From the NCBI RefSeq assembly GCF_005502745.1, contig NZ_SCNL01000001.1, positions 434,001 through 498,000 of the forward strand: a stretch of DNA of 64,000 bases, given 5' to 3'. Positions 10,013 through 18,660 of this stretch are shown one piece after another. How positions within the stretch are numbered: position 1 is the first letter of the stretch; each line of letters starts with the position of its first letter. This DNA comes from Sphingomonas sp. 3P27F8. Lineage in GTDB: Bacteria; Pseudomonadota; Alphaproteobacteria; Sphingomonadales; Sphingomonadaceae. The translations under genes and the position numbers were made by a program. Under the pieces are notes generated by a model. The model worked only from the letters and a program-made list of their open reading frames with translations. It was not told the origin of the DNA and searched no databases.

Positions 10013-11274
10013 CTAGACAAAAATCATCGCCACCGCAGCCGCAGCCATGACGGCAGTTGCAGCCCAGCCGAAGAAGAGCAGCCAACGCGTCGCCGTGAAC
10101 TGGCCCATTGCCGAGTGCCGCGACACCACGATCATCATCGCCGCCATAATCGGGACGGCGACGACGCCGTTGATCACGGCGCTCCAGAACAGCGCCTTGA
10201 TTGGATCCAACGGGGACCAGTCGATGCCGATTCCAAGGATCGTGGCAGCGCCGATGACCGAGTAGAATCCGACGGCCTCCCACGGTTTATGTTCCAGGCC
10301 GCACTTCCATCCGCGAGACTCGCCTATCGCATAGGCCGATGAGCCGGCGAGCACGGGGACGGCGAGAAATCCGGTGCCGATGATCCCAAGGCTAAACAGC
10401 AGGAAGGCAAACTGACCGGCGACCGGCTGCAACGCCTTCGCGGCATCAGCCGCGGTGTCGATCTGAGTCTTGCCGGCGGCATGCAGGGTAGCAGCGGTGC
10501 CGATCATGATTGCGAGCGCGACCAGGCTCGACACCGCCATTCCAACATACGTGTCCATTCGCATCCGGATATACTCGCCCGTCGCCTGTTCGGGGCTTCG
10601 GTGAGCGCGTGCTTGCCGTCGTCCTGATCGACCTCTTCCACTTCCTGCGAGCTTTGCCAGAAAAACAGGTACGGACTGATCGTCGTCCCGAAGATCGCGA
10701 CCACTGTCGTGATCGCGCCCGCGCCCGCGATTGTCGGCCAGACCATGCCTTTCCCGGCGGCAGCCCAGTCGACATGGACCATGAAAACAAGTGCGACATA
10801 GGCGAGCAGGACTAGGGTCAGCCACTTCAGGATGGATGCGTAGCGCCGATAGGGAATGAACATCTGCAACAGGAGGGAGGCGACGGCGAAGGCGACCGTG
10901 AACAGATGTGCTCCGCCCCCCACGACCAGTTCCGCGGCCGCCCCCATCGCGGCAATATCGGCGCCGATATTGATCGTGTTGGTGATGAACAGGAGAGCGA
11001 CCAGTCCCGTCACCAACCATCTTGGCAAGATGTCGCCCATGTTCTTGGCCAGGCCGTGACCGGTGACTCGCCCGATATGCGCGCTGACCAGTTGTATCGC
11101 GGTCATCAACGGATAGGTGAGCACCAAAGTCCATAACAGCCCGAAACCGAACTGCGCGCCAGCCTGCGAATAAGTGGCTATCCCGCTGGGATCGTCATCC
11201 GCCGCGCCGGTGATCAATCCGGGACCAAGCTGCTTGAACAGCGCGATCGAGCGAACGCGCTCACGAAGGTTCAT
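10013..11274 (-). pseudogene. Nramp-family Mn2+/divalent metal transporter, frameshifted
   Basis: Read as one gene this is an Nramp (MntH-like) H+/divalent metal symporter of about 420 residues. The first half, from ATG 11274 behind AGAGGACC, contains GPGLITGAADDDPSGIATYSQAGAQFG, the conserved first-helix metal-binding motif. It runs to VEEVDQDDGKHALTEAP. The rest (EQATGEYIRMRMDTYVGM... to the C-terminus) is in another frame. The switch falls in a four-C run (plus-strand G at 10592-10595); one extra C restores the protein. Either a true frameshift or a homopolymer sequencing error explains it. An intact paralogue lies at 44746. Confidence 0.85.
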
Positions 11275-11424
11275 TCTTGGTCCTCTTCGCAGAATTGACG
11301 AAATGGCCTGTGGTCCGTGTCCGACGGGTCGGAAGACCCGCGACGCATACTGCCTCGCGCCACCATTGAACGACGCGCTTAGGGGAAAATGTTAGCCGCG
11401 GAGGCCCGAGCGCGGCAACCAAGG

Positions 11425-11781
11425 TCAGGAATCGAGCTTGCGGGGACGGACCCGGTCACGGAAAGTGATGTGTCTTTCTGATCGCTCCTCAACCCGAAGA
11501 GCCTGAAGGCGATCAAGCGCAGCTAGAACGTTCGTCGATCGGCGACGATGCGCGATCCAGACAGAAACAGCGTAAAACATCGTGACTGTCATCAACGCCG
11601 CGTTTCCGAGCCAGATTATTCGATGGCTCACCCCCCAAAGTGACGCCGCCATAAGCGAGACGCTGGCGACGACGAAAAGGATCAAGGCTAACCATCGAAC
11701 GGACTGGCGGGTAGCGTGTCGATGCGATGACACGTCACACGTCGGAAATTCGTCCGCCAGCTCTACACCCTTCTTCCGCAT
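11425..11781 (-). CDS. Small two-helix membrane protein, unknown
   Basis: A 118-residue protein with two hydrophobic segments (about 28-48 and 56-76), a HRR turn and a basic C-terminal tail. AGGAAATCAG precedes ATG 11781. No family is recognised. It lies upstream of the broken Nramp gene on the same strand, with about 150 bases between them. Confidence 0.5.
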   Translation of the reverse strand: MRKKGVELADEFPTCDVSSHRHATRQSVRWLALILFVVASVSLMAASLWGVSHRIIWLGNAALMTVTMFYAVSVWIAHRRRSTNVLAALDRLQALRVEERSERHITFRDRVRPRKLDS

Positions 11782-12066
11782 CTGATTTCCTGTGCAAGGC
11801 GACTTATTTCCGCCAGCCTTATGTCATATCGTACTCGGAACAGCCAATGTTTGTGGTTCCTGCAGCCAAGAAACGATAGCTTCGACGTCGTCACGTTCCC
11901 TTGGGAGTTCGAGTATCGATCATCGCCTAGTAACGGAGGCGGTAAGAAGAGCTAAGCGCCCTCCGTTTTTCGGCGAAATGATATGGAGCCTCAACGTACG
12001 AGCTACCTTTTGCTGGCTAGCTGTTGCGAAGCATGGCGCATGTGCGTGCTGGGGTATCTTGCACCG

Positions 12067-12330
12067 TCCCAGCTGTTGACTGGTATATTCGTTGCTCATG
12101 TTCGGCACGACGTTATCGATCATCACGTGCTCGCTCTGCCGCATCCCAAATTCCCGCCAAAGATAGACATCAAATATCTCACGCAATGACAGAATTTGGC
12201 CCTGTTCATCGAGCCAGGCAAGCGGCGTCCCGGAGGTACTGAAGGACACCAGCGGTTTCTGCGCCAAGACAGGTTGGCCTTTCTGAGCCCGGAAATCCTC
12301 AATGGAATAGCCTGCGCCCAGGACGCGACG
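12067..12330 (-). pseudogene. Fragment of a flavodoxin-fold NAD(P)H oxidoreductase
   Basis: Reading right to left from about 12330, RRVLGAGYSIEDFRAQKGQPVLAQKP is followed by LVSFSTSGTPLAWLDEQGQ and then FDVYLWREFGMRQSEHVMIDNVVPNM. This matches the middle of the intact oxidoreductase at 22651 almost position by position. The N-terminal half is missing (an in-frame TGA lies just upstream) and similarity stops after EYTSQQLG near 12067, so both ends are lost. It is a relic of a duplicate or of a related gene. Confidence 0.8.
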
Positions 12331-12746
12331 CCTTTGACTTCAGCGTAACGGCATCCGCTTCTCATTGAATCATAAGGATGTCGCATACGCTGGGTTGAGC
12401 GTTAAACTCGCCACGGCAGAGTCGGAATCCCTGGGCGCGAGCGCGACCGGCAAGGGGCGACGGGTATCGCTACTACTGCTGATCCCGTCGGCTCCGTTGC
12501 GGCGATACACATTGTCACAAGCGCCTTTCGCCTTACTTGACGCCAGCGACAGCCGGTTCGATTTGATCGATGCGAACTAATGCCGCCGAGCCGATGCAAA
12601 CCACTGTGCGAATTCTCACCGGAACCGCATGATCCATGTTATACGGACTGTGCGAGTCTATGTCCCCAGCTGAGAGACAGGCATCGCGCCCCAATCCCGG
12701 CCAAGCTTTCGATCTTGCGAGCCCCCGGCACGCCGGAAGGCACCTA
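12331..12746. other. Gene-free stretch upstream of the HisKA_2 kinase
   Basis: About 416 bases with no frame I can support. One plus-strand frame (12365-12580) shows no domain and no ribosome site. The stretch presumably carries the kinase promoter; I see no clear operator. Confidence 0.5.
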
Positions 12747-13796
12747 ATGACAGAGCGGCCCACACACCCAGACGTTGCGCTCGGCCTGGCACGAGCCGTA
12801 GTCAGTTGCTCGAGCGCACCAGCACTGCTGCTCGACCGGACCTTCGCCGTCGTCGGGGCAAGCACATCCTTCTGTAGCGCATTCCATGCCGAAGAGGCCG
12901 AGGTGGCCGGAAAGTCGCTGTTCGCGCTGGGCTCGGGCGAATGGGACGTGCCCCAGCTCCGTTCCCTACTGAGCGCGACGCTTACCGGACATGCGGCCAT
13001 CGATTCCTATGACATGGATCTGGCGGGCGGCGCCAAGCCCCGCCAGCTCGTCCTGACGGCTCGCAAGCTCGATTATAGCGCCGAGCCCGCTTTGTTGCTG
13101 CTAACGATCGCCGACGTCACCGAAGCCCGGATCGCCGCCAGGCTCAAGGACGAGCTGCTGCGCGAAAAGGTGATCCTGCTCCAGGAGGTGCAGCACCGCG
13201 TTGCCAACAGCCTTCAGATCATAGCGAGCGTGCTGCTGCAAAGCGCGCGCCGCGTGCAGTCGGAAGAAACCCGGGGCCATCTTCACGACGCCCATAGCCG
13301 GGTGATGTCGATCGCGTCGCTGCAGCGCCACTTGGCGACATCGACACTCGGGGATGTTGCGCTGCGCACCTACTTCACCGAGCTGTGCCAGAGCCTCGGC
13401 GCTTCGATGATCCGCGATCACAACCAGCTCTCGATCGATGTCGTCGCGGATAGCAGCAGCGTTCCTGCCGATATCTCTGTCAGCCTAGGCCTCATCGTCA
13501 CGGAGCTGGTGATCAATTCGCTGAAGCATGCCTTTCCCGGCGACCGCAGCGGCACGATCACCGTCGGGTACCAAGCGGACGGACGCGACTGGTCCTTGTC
13601 GGTCAGCGATGACGGGGTCGGCACGCCGTCCTCGATGGCGTCCGCTTCGACCGGGCTCGGCAGCACGATCGTCGAGGCGCTGGCTAAAAGGCTGGACGCC
13701 ACCGTTGAGACGCATGGCGGGAATCCTGGCACCATCGTGTCGATCGATCACGTGGAATCCGATGCCAGCCGTAGCCGCGAGACGAAAGTGGCGTGA
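12747..13796 (+). CDS. PAS-HisKA_2 sensor histidine kinase
   Basis: A cytosolic 349-residue kinase. A PAS-like sensor domain covers about residues 15-128. The HisKA_2 dimerisation box follows, with phospho-acceptor His150 in LLQEVQHRVANSLQIIASVL. The HATPase domain has an N box (ELVINSLKHAFP), a D box (VSDDGVG) and a late GLGSTIV G box. No membrane segment is present. ATG 12747 is selected because GGAAGG lies 7 bases upstream; the longer frame adds 37 unsupported residues. A receiver-domain gene follows 141 bases later. Such kinases often feed the alphaproteobacterial general stress response, but no EcfG/PhyR gene is seen here. Confidence 0.88.
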   Translation: MTERPTHPDVALGLARAVVSCSSAPALLLDRTFAVVGASTSFCSAFHAEEAEVAGKSLFALGSGEWDVPQLRSLLSATLTGHAAIDSYDMDLAGGAKPRQLVLTARKLDYSAEPALLLLTIADVTEARIAARLKDELLREKVILLQEVQHRVANSLQIIASVLLQSARRVQSEETRGHLHDAHSRVMSIASLQRHLATSTLGDVALRTYFTELCQSLGASMIRDHNQLSIDVVADSSSVPADISVSLGLIVTELVINSLKHAFPGDRSGTITVGYQADGRDWSLSVSDDGVGTPSSMASASTGLGSTIVEALAKRLDATVETHGGNPGTIVSIDHVESDASRSRETKVA

Positions 13797-13937
13797 AAGC
13801 GCGGGCGCTGCGCCGCACGACCGGTCACGCCCAAGAGCGGTGACAAACAGCGGTCTGTGCCGCCACCTCGAAAGAATCTCGATTCCGCACGCCGATAGGC
13901 TTTCCCGCGCGTTAAGGCCCATCAGGAGTAAGCGAAG

Positions 13938-14201
13938 ATGTGCCACGTGCTGATCATCGAAGACGAGCCGCTGATTGCGATGCTGCTTCGGGACGTCCTG
14001 GAGGATGCCGGGGCCACGTCCTTCGCGTTCGCCGCGACGCAGGATGAGGCTGTCACGGCCGCGCGCGAGCGACTTCCGGCGATGATATCGTCCGACGTCA
14101 AGCTGCTCCACGGAACCGGTCCTTGCGCTGTGGCGCTCATCCATGCCCAATTTGGAGCTATCCCGGTGATGTTCGTGACGGGGACGCTCATCACGAAGTG
14201 A
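13938..14201 (+). pseudogene. Truncated response-regulator receiver
   Basis: An 87-residue protein starting MCHVLIIEDEPLIAMLLRDVLEDAG. It has the acidic pair, Asp53 (SSDVKL) as phospho-acceptor, and the switch Thr in MFVTGT. It then ends after LITK, so helix 4, strand 5 with the conserved Lys, and helix 5 are missing; a receiver is normally about 120 residues. Downstream sequence does not continue the domain in any frame that I can see. GGAGTAAGCGAAG precedes the start. It was probably the partner of the kinase at 12747. Confidence 0.7.
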
Positions 14202-14557
14202 TAGGCCGTGTCCTTGCAGTCGGTCATTCGATCCTGCTCCTCCGGGCGCGACTCTGGCAGCCCCGTGCCTGTAGCTGGAGTTCCGTCCCCGCTGCCGTGG
14301 GGCAGGCACCTTCGCGAACATGATGCGGGACCAACCGACCCCAGGATTGTCGGTGTGAACGAAGGAACGAGCAACGTCGCAGCCCTAGAACACCCATCGT
14401 CCGACCCCGAGGGCCACAGGCGTGGCTAGCCCAAGCGGGTTGAACCAGCGATACGGAAAAAGAACCGGATCGGGTGCTACCTTGCGCAGAATACCTCCGG
14501 TTTACAAAGGCCCGGCCAATGAGACGACAATCGCGAGAAATCTGTTAAGGATAGGAC
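14202..14557. other. Gene-free stretch upstream of fnr
   Basis: About 355 bases between the truncated receiver and the FNR gene. I see no gene and no FNR-type palindrome here, so autoregulation by FNR is not evident. AAGGATAGGAC at the end is the ribosome site for the GTG start of fnr. Confidence 0.45.
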
Positions 14558-15268
14558 GTGAAAAGCCCGAACATCTGCCAGGATTGCACCGTCCGCGACC
14601 TCGCCCTCTGCGGGAGTTTGGACGATATGGAACTTGGTCTTCTCAACTCCATCGCGGAACGTCGAACGTATGCCCGAGGGACGACGATCATCTGGGCGGG
14701 GGGCGAGAGCGTCATCTGCGCCAACGTCCTGACCGGCATGCTGAAGCTCACGACGTCCACGCCTGACGGCAGGGAGCAGATAGTCGGGCTCCTCTATCCA
14801 GCGGACTTCGTCGGTCAGCCATATTCCGAAGAGGCGGGCCATTCCGTGCGGGCCTTGTCCGACGTCGAACTGTGCGTCTTCCCGCGCCAGAAGTTCGAAC
14901 AGGTGCTTGACAACCACATCCGGATGGAACGGCTGCTCCTCCAGCGGACGCTGACGGCCCTGCAGGAGGCGCGAGCGCGCATGCTGATGCTGGCGCGCAA
15001 ATCGGCTCATGAAAAGGTGGCCGAATTCCTGCTCGAGATGGCAGACAAGGCCGGACCGACTGGATGCCGATCCGCCCCCGACGCGCCGCTGACATTCGAT
15101 CTGCCACTGACTCGTGGCCAGATGGCAGACATTCTCGGCTTGACCATAGAGACCGTCAGCCGACAGCTCACCCAGCTCAGGACGGCTGGAGTCATCGGTC
15201 TCCCGGGGTCACGCGCCGTCACCATATCCAATCGCACGGCTCTCGAAGCGATCGCAGCGGCCGCCTAG
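14558..15268 (+). CDS. fnr: FNR-type oxygen-sensing regulator with four iron-sulfur cysteines
   Basis: A 236-residue Crp/Fnr protein. The N-terminal Cys7, Cys10 and Cys18, plus Cys106 in VELCVFPRQKF, match the four 4Fe-4S ligands of FNR, so it should be active without oxygen. The cNMP-like barrel (residues 20-130) is followed by a dimer helix and a helix-turn-helix ending GLTIETVSRQL. Its E-x2-S-R recognition pattern is the FNR type that reads TTGAY. The start is GTG, behind AAGGATAGGAC. A perfect TTGAC-N4-GTCAA box lies at 17410, upstream of cyoA, and is its most obvious target. Confidence 0.9.
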   Translation: MKSPNICQDCTVRDLALCGSLDDMELGLLNSIAERRTYARGTTIIWAGGESVICANVLTGMLKLTTSTPDGREQIVGLLYPADFVGQPYSEEAGHSVRALSDVELCVFPRQKFEQVLDNHIRMERLLLQRTLTALQEARARMLMLARKSAHEKVAEFLLEMADKAGPTGCRSAPDAPLTFDLPLTRGQMADILGLTIETVSRQLTQLRTAGVIGLPGSRAVTISNRTALEAIAAAA

Positions 15269-15810
15269 ACCCGTAATCCCTCGAACTCACGCTCGAGAAG
15301 CTCCTTGAGCGCGAGCCGCGCGTCGCGAGCCAGACGGTGGCGACCAAGGAACAGCAACCCCAGTTCCTCGAATACGAGAGCGCGGCGGCACCCGTCGAAC
15401 AGGCAGCGCAGCATATATGCCAGCGTGTCCACCTGCGCCGGCGCCAGATCCTTCCTTCGGAGCGCTTCGACGACGTCCTCTGCGTGAATGCCGTCGGCGA
15501 TCTGATCGACAAGGACGCGGGTCAATATGCCGCCTCCTAGTCTTGAACGAGTGCCCGCGAAGGCGCCCTTCATGAAGTTGCTGGTAACGACGACGTGATC
15601 GTGGATTCGGCTCTGGATCAGATCTGCTACCTCGCACCGCTCCTCAAGAGTCGGAAGATCGGCCAACCGGTCGGCTAGCGCCTCGACCTTCGAACACATG
15701 CCCCGGATGGCCGAGTGGTCGGCGAGCAGGGGAGCCAGATCGACCTCGTCTATCAAATACCAGTGGCCTCCAAAGGCGGCGGGCTGGTCCCGCTCGGACG
15801 GTTTTCCCAT
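15265..15810 (-). CDS. Conserved-looking hypothetical protein
   Basis: A soluble 181-residue protein, largely helical, beginning MGKPSERDQPAAFGGHWYLIDEVDLAPLL. ATG 15810 is chosen because CGGGGAG lies 8 bases upstream; the longer frame adds 82 residues with shadow-like composition. It converges with fnr, the two stops overlapping by four bases. I do not recognise the family. Its position between fnr and the MHS transporter suggests co-transfer with this respiratory block. Confidence 0.6.
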   Translation of the reverse strand: MGKPSERDQPAAFGGHWYLIDEVDLAPLLADHSAIRGMCSKVEALADRLADLPTLEERCEVADLIQSRIHDHVVVTSNFMKGAFAGTRSRLGGGILTRVLVDQIADGIHAEDVVEALRRKDLAPAQVDTLAYMLRCLFDGCRRALVFEELGLLFLGRHRLARDARLALKELLEREFEGLRV

Positions 15811-15976
15811 GACAAGCACTCCCCGATCCGCTTGCCACAGATGCCGTCGCAGTCTTTGACGCAGGTCAAAACCGGCAGGGTCGGCGTACAGGGCAGAACT
15901 AACACTCTTGGGCACGTTCGACGTGGCGACGAAGCGGTGGCGATGTGCCACTTGTCGCCGATCGTCGCTCCACCCA

Positions 15977-17311
15977 TCAAGTGGCTCTCGCCGCCCAGTC
16001 CCGATTGAACGCCAGCGCACCGAGCGTGCACGCGGCCCCGGAGAGAAGGTAGGCACCCACCGATATCAGACCGAAATTGCTTGCGAGCAGCAACGCCGCC
16101 AGCGGGGCGAAAGCCGCGCCGATGAACCAGGCGGCCGTCGCGGTCGTGCCTGCACCGGTGTAGCGATGGCGCGCCGAGAAGCTGCCGTTCGTGGCACCCG
16201 ACGACTGTCCGAACGACAGCCCGAGCAGCACGAAGCCGAGCATCATGTAGACCCATTCGCCACCGGGTCCCCTGTCCAGAAGCTGCGGCGCGAACCCGCT
16301 GTAGGCGGCGATCATGATGGCGGACAGGCCAAGGAGCGTCCGCCGCCCGATCCGATCCGCGATCGCGCCCGAAGCCGCGACGGCAGCGAGCCCCACCATC
16401 GCGCCGACCATCTCGATCACGAGGAAGTGCACCGCCCCCTCGCCGGACTTCAGGATCACCCAAGAGAGGGGGAATACCGTCACCAGATGGAACAGCGCGA
16501 AGCTGGCGAGCGGAGCGAACGCGCCAAGCACTACAGTTCTTCCCTCCTCGCGGAACATGTCCGTGACCCGCGATGGCTGAAGCTCACGGTTCTCGAACAG
16601 CTCGACGAACTCCGGTGTCGAGATCAGGCGGAGGCGGGCGAACAGCGCTACCACGTTGATGACGAAGGCGACGAAGAAGGGATAGCGCCATCCCCAGTCC
16701 AGAAAGTCGCCGGCCTTCAGCGTCGTGAGCAGGAATGCGAATACAGCCGCCGCCACGAACAGGCCGATAGGCGCCCCGAGTTGCGGAATCATCGCGAACC
16801 ATCCCCGACGCTCCTTCGGCGCGTTGAGCGAGAGCAGCGAAGGGAGTCCATCCCAAGTCCCGCCCTGCGCGAAGCCCTGGCCCACCCGGAACAGCGCGAG
16901 CAGCGCAACGGCCGCCCCTCCCACCTGCGCATAGCTTGGCAGGAACGCCATCGCCGCTGTCGAGCCCCCCAACAGGAACATGGCTATGGTGAGCTTGACC
17001 CCCCGGCCATGCCTTCTGTCGATCCACAGGAAAACGAGGGCGCCGAAGGGCCGCGCCACGAAGGCCAAGGCGAAAATGGCGAACGAGTAAAGCGTTCCCG
17101 TCAGCGCGTTGACAAATGGAAAGACCAAGCTCGGGAAAACGAGCACCGAGGCGATAGCGTAAACAAAGAAGTCGAAGAACTCGGTCGACCGCCCGATGAT
17201 CACTCCGACCGCAATATCGCCGGGCCGGACTTGGTGTCCGCGCGCGTCTATAACGCGGGCATCGCGCTCCAACGGCGTCGAGTTCGCCGTCTCGAGGGTG
17301 CTGGCAGCCAT
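15977..17311 (-). CDS. MHS-family MFS transporter (metabolite:H+ symporter)
   Basis: A 12-helix major facilitator of 444 residues. Features of the MHS (KgtP/ProP/ShiA) group are GRSTEFFDFFVYAIASVLVFPSLVFP in helix 1, DRRHGRGVKLTIAMFLLGGSTAAMAFLP (motif A region), FRVGQGFAQGGTWDG in helix 4, and a second motif A, IADRIGRRTLLG. Substrates in this group are usually small organic acids or osmolytes; which one cannot be told. ATG 17311 follows GGAGG at a 10-base distance. It is divergent from cyoA, and the FNR box at 17410 lies between the two starts and could act on both. Confidence 0.85.
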   Translation of the reverse strand: MAASTLETANSTPLERDARVIDARGHQVRPGDIAVGVIIGRSTEFFDFFVYAIASVLVFPSLVFPFVNALTGTLYSFAIFALAFVARPFGALVFLWIDRRHGRGVKLTIAMFLLGGSTAAMAFLPSYAQVGGAAVALLALFRVGQGFAQGGTWDGLPSLLSLNAPKERRGWFAMIPQLGAPIGLFVAAAVFAFLLTTLKAGDFLDWGWRYPFFVAFVINVVALFARLRLISTPEFVELFENRELQPSRVTDMFREEGRTVVLGAFAPLASFALFHLVTVFPLSWVILKSGEGAVHFLVIEMVGAMVGLAAVAASGAIADRIGRRTLLGLSAIMIAAYSGFAPQLLDRGPGGEWVYMMLGFVLLGLSFGQSSGATNGSFSARHRYTGAGTTATAAWFIGAAFAPLAALLLASNFGLISVGAYLLSGAACTLGALAFNRDWAARAT

Positions 17312-17406
17312 CCGGTCAAGTCCTCCGATCCAACGTGACGGGCCGCGCATCATGCTCGCGCCGAACCGGCTCGTGACGTCCTCGATACCTCAAGACAATC
17401 GCGCCA

Positions 17407-17426
17407 ACTTTGACCTTCGTCAAAGT
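17407..17426. promoter_or_regulatory. FNR/FixK binding box upstream of cyoA
   Basis: A perfect palindrome, ACTTTGAC-CTTC-GTCAAAGT, containing the canonical core TTGAC-N4-GTCAA at 17410-17423. Its centre (17416.5) is exactly 41.5 bases before the A of the cyoA ATG at 17458, the standard class II activator distance to a transcription start. A four-cysteine FNR gene lies 2.2 kb upstream. Confidence 0.85.
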
Positions 17427-17457
17427 CGGTCGATCAGTCCGGGTCTAGCGAACCCCC

Positions 17458-18660
17458 ATGCTGAGAACAGGATCGAACACAATCCGAACCGCCGCGCGCC
17501 TACCCGTGATCACGGCGCTCGCGCTGCTGGGGGGCTGCAACATGGTCGTGCTCAACCCCGGGGGGGACATCGCCGCCCAGCAGCGGGACCTCATCCTCTT
17601 CTCGACTGCCGTCATGCTGCTCATCATCGTTCCCGTGATGGTGCTGACGGTCGTGTTCGCCCGCAAGTATCGGCGCGGCAACGCGAACAAGACCTACGAT
17701 CCAGGCTTCGACCACTCGACGACGCTCGAGCTGATCATCTGGGCATGCCCGCTCCTGATCATCATCGCCCTGAGCGCGGTCACCTGGACGAGCACCCATC
17801 TGCTCGATCCGTTCAGGCCGCTCGAGCGGATCGCGCCGGGCAGACCCGTCCCCGCCGGCACCAAGCCACTCGAGGTGCAGGTCGTCGCGCTCGACTGGAA
17901 GTGGCTGTTCATCTATCCCGACAAAGGCATTGCCACCGTGAACGAGCTGGCAGTCCCGGTCGACGTTCCGGTCCACTTCTCGATCACCTCTACCGACCAG
18001 TTCAACACCTTCTACGCGCCGACCCTTGCGGGAATGATCTACGCAATGCCGACCATGCGCTCGGAACTGAACGCGGTGCTTAACAGGCCGGGCGAAAGCG
18101 AAGGATATTCGGGGAACTACACCGGCCGTGGCTATTCCGACATGCGCTTCAAGCTGATCGGGAAGACCAAGGAAGACTTCGACCGCTGGGTCGCGAGCGT
18201 GAAAGCAGGCGGCGGTTCCCTGCAGACCGCCAGCTACCTCTCGCTTGCCAAGCCAAGCGAGAAGGTGCCGGTAATGCGGTTCGGCGCGGTCGAGCGCGGG
18301 CTATTCGACAGGGTCGTCAACGGCTGCGTGGAGCCTGACAAGCCCTGCATGAAGGACGTCATGGCGCGCGACATGGCGCGCGGCGGCGGCAATCCCAAGG
18401 ATGCCCGGATGGGCGCCGGGATGCCGCCCGGCCGCGACACGGCGCCCATAGCCGGCGGGAAGCCAGTCCCCGCGCTTGAGAAGGCGCCGCAGGACAAGGG
18501 TTCGGGCCCCAACGTCACCAAGCCAGCCGAGCCAGGCGCGCCGGGTCGAGCGAAGCCGGGCGATCAGCGCAACCGGAACATGTCCGCCGTCTCACCACTC
18601 ACCGTCCCCGGCGCCCCCGCGCCGCGCGGGCCTGATCTCCCGCGAACGGAAGCACGATGA
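17458..18660 (+). CDS. cyoA: Cytochrome bo3 ubiquinol oxidase subunit II
   Basis: Subunit II of a quinol oxidase, 400 residues. It has a lipoprotein signal with lipobox LLGGC, two membrane helices (about 45-68 and 88-110), then the periplasmic cupredoxin domain. That domain reads STDQFNTFYAPTLAGMIYAMPTM where CuA ligands would be, so it lacks CuA and accepts quinol. A proline/glycine-rich tail of about 110 residues after the cupredoxin fold is longer than usual. No ribosome site precedes ATG 17458, and the FNR box fits a transcript starting at this A, so translation may be leaderless. Its stop overlaps cyoB (ATGA). Confidence 0.9.
   Translation: MLRTGSNTIRTAARLPVITALALLGGCNMVVLNPGGDIAAQQRDLILFSTAVMLLIIVPVMVLTVVFARKYRRGNANKTYDPGFDHSTTLELIIWACPLLIIIALSAVTWTSTHLLDPFRPLERIAPGRPVPAGTKPLEVQVVALDWKWLFIYPDKGIATVNELAVPVDVPVHFSITSTDQFNTFYAPTLAGMIYAMPTMRSELNAVLNRPGESEGYSGNYTGRGYSDMRFKLIGKTKEDFDRWVASVKAGGGSLQTASYLSLAKPSEKVPVMRFGAVERGLFDRVVNGCVEPDKPCMKDVMARDMARGGGNPKDARMGAGMPPGRDTAPIAGGKPVPALEKAPQDKGSGPNVTKPAEPGAPGRAKPGDQRNRNMSAVSPLTVPGAPAPRGPDLPRTEAR

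Noticed and set aside
12365..12580. Plus-strand 71-codon frame upstream of the HisKA_2 kinase
   Set aside because: No ribosome site or family; composition does not clearly look like a protein.
15908..17338. Long 476-codon plus-strand frame opposite the MHS transporter
   Set aside because: Arg/Glu/His-rich antisense shadow; the minus frame has clear MFS helices and motifs.
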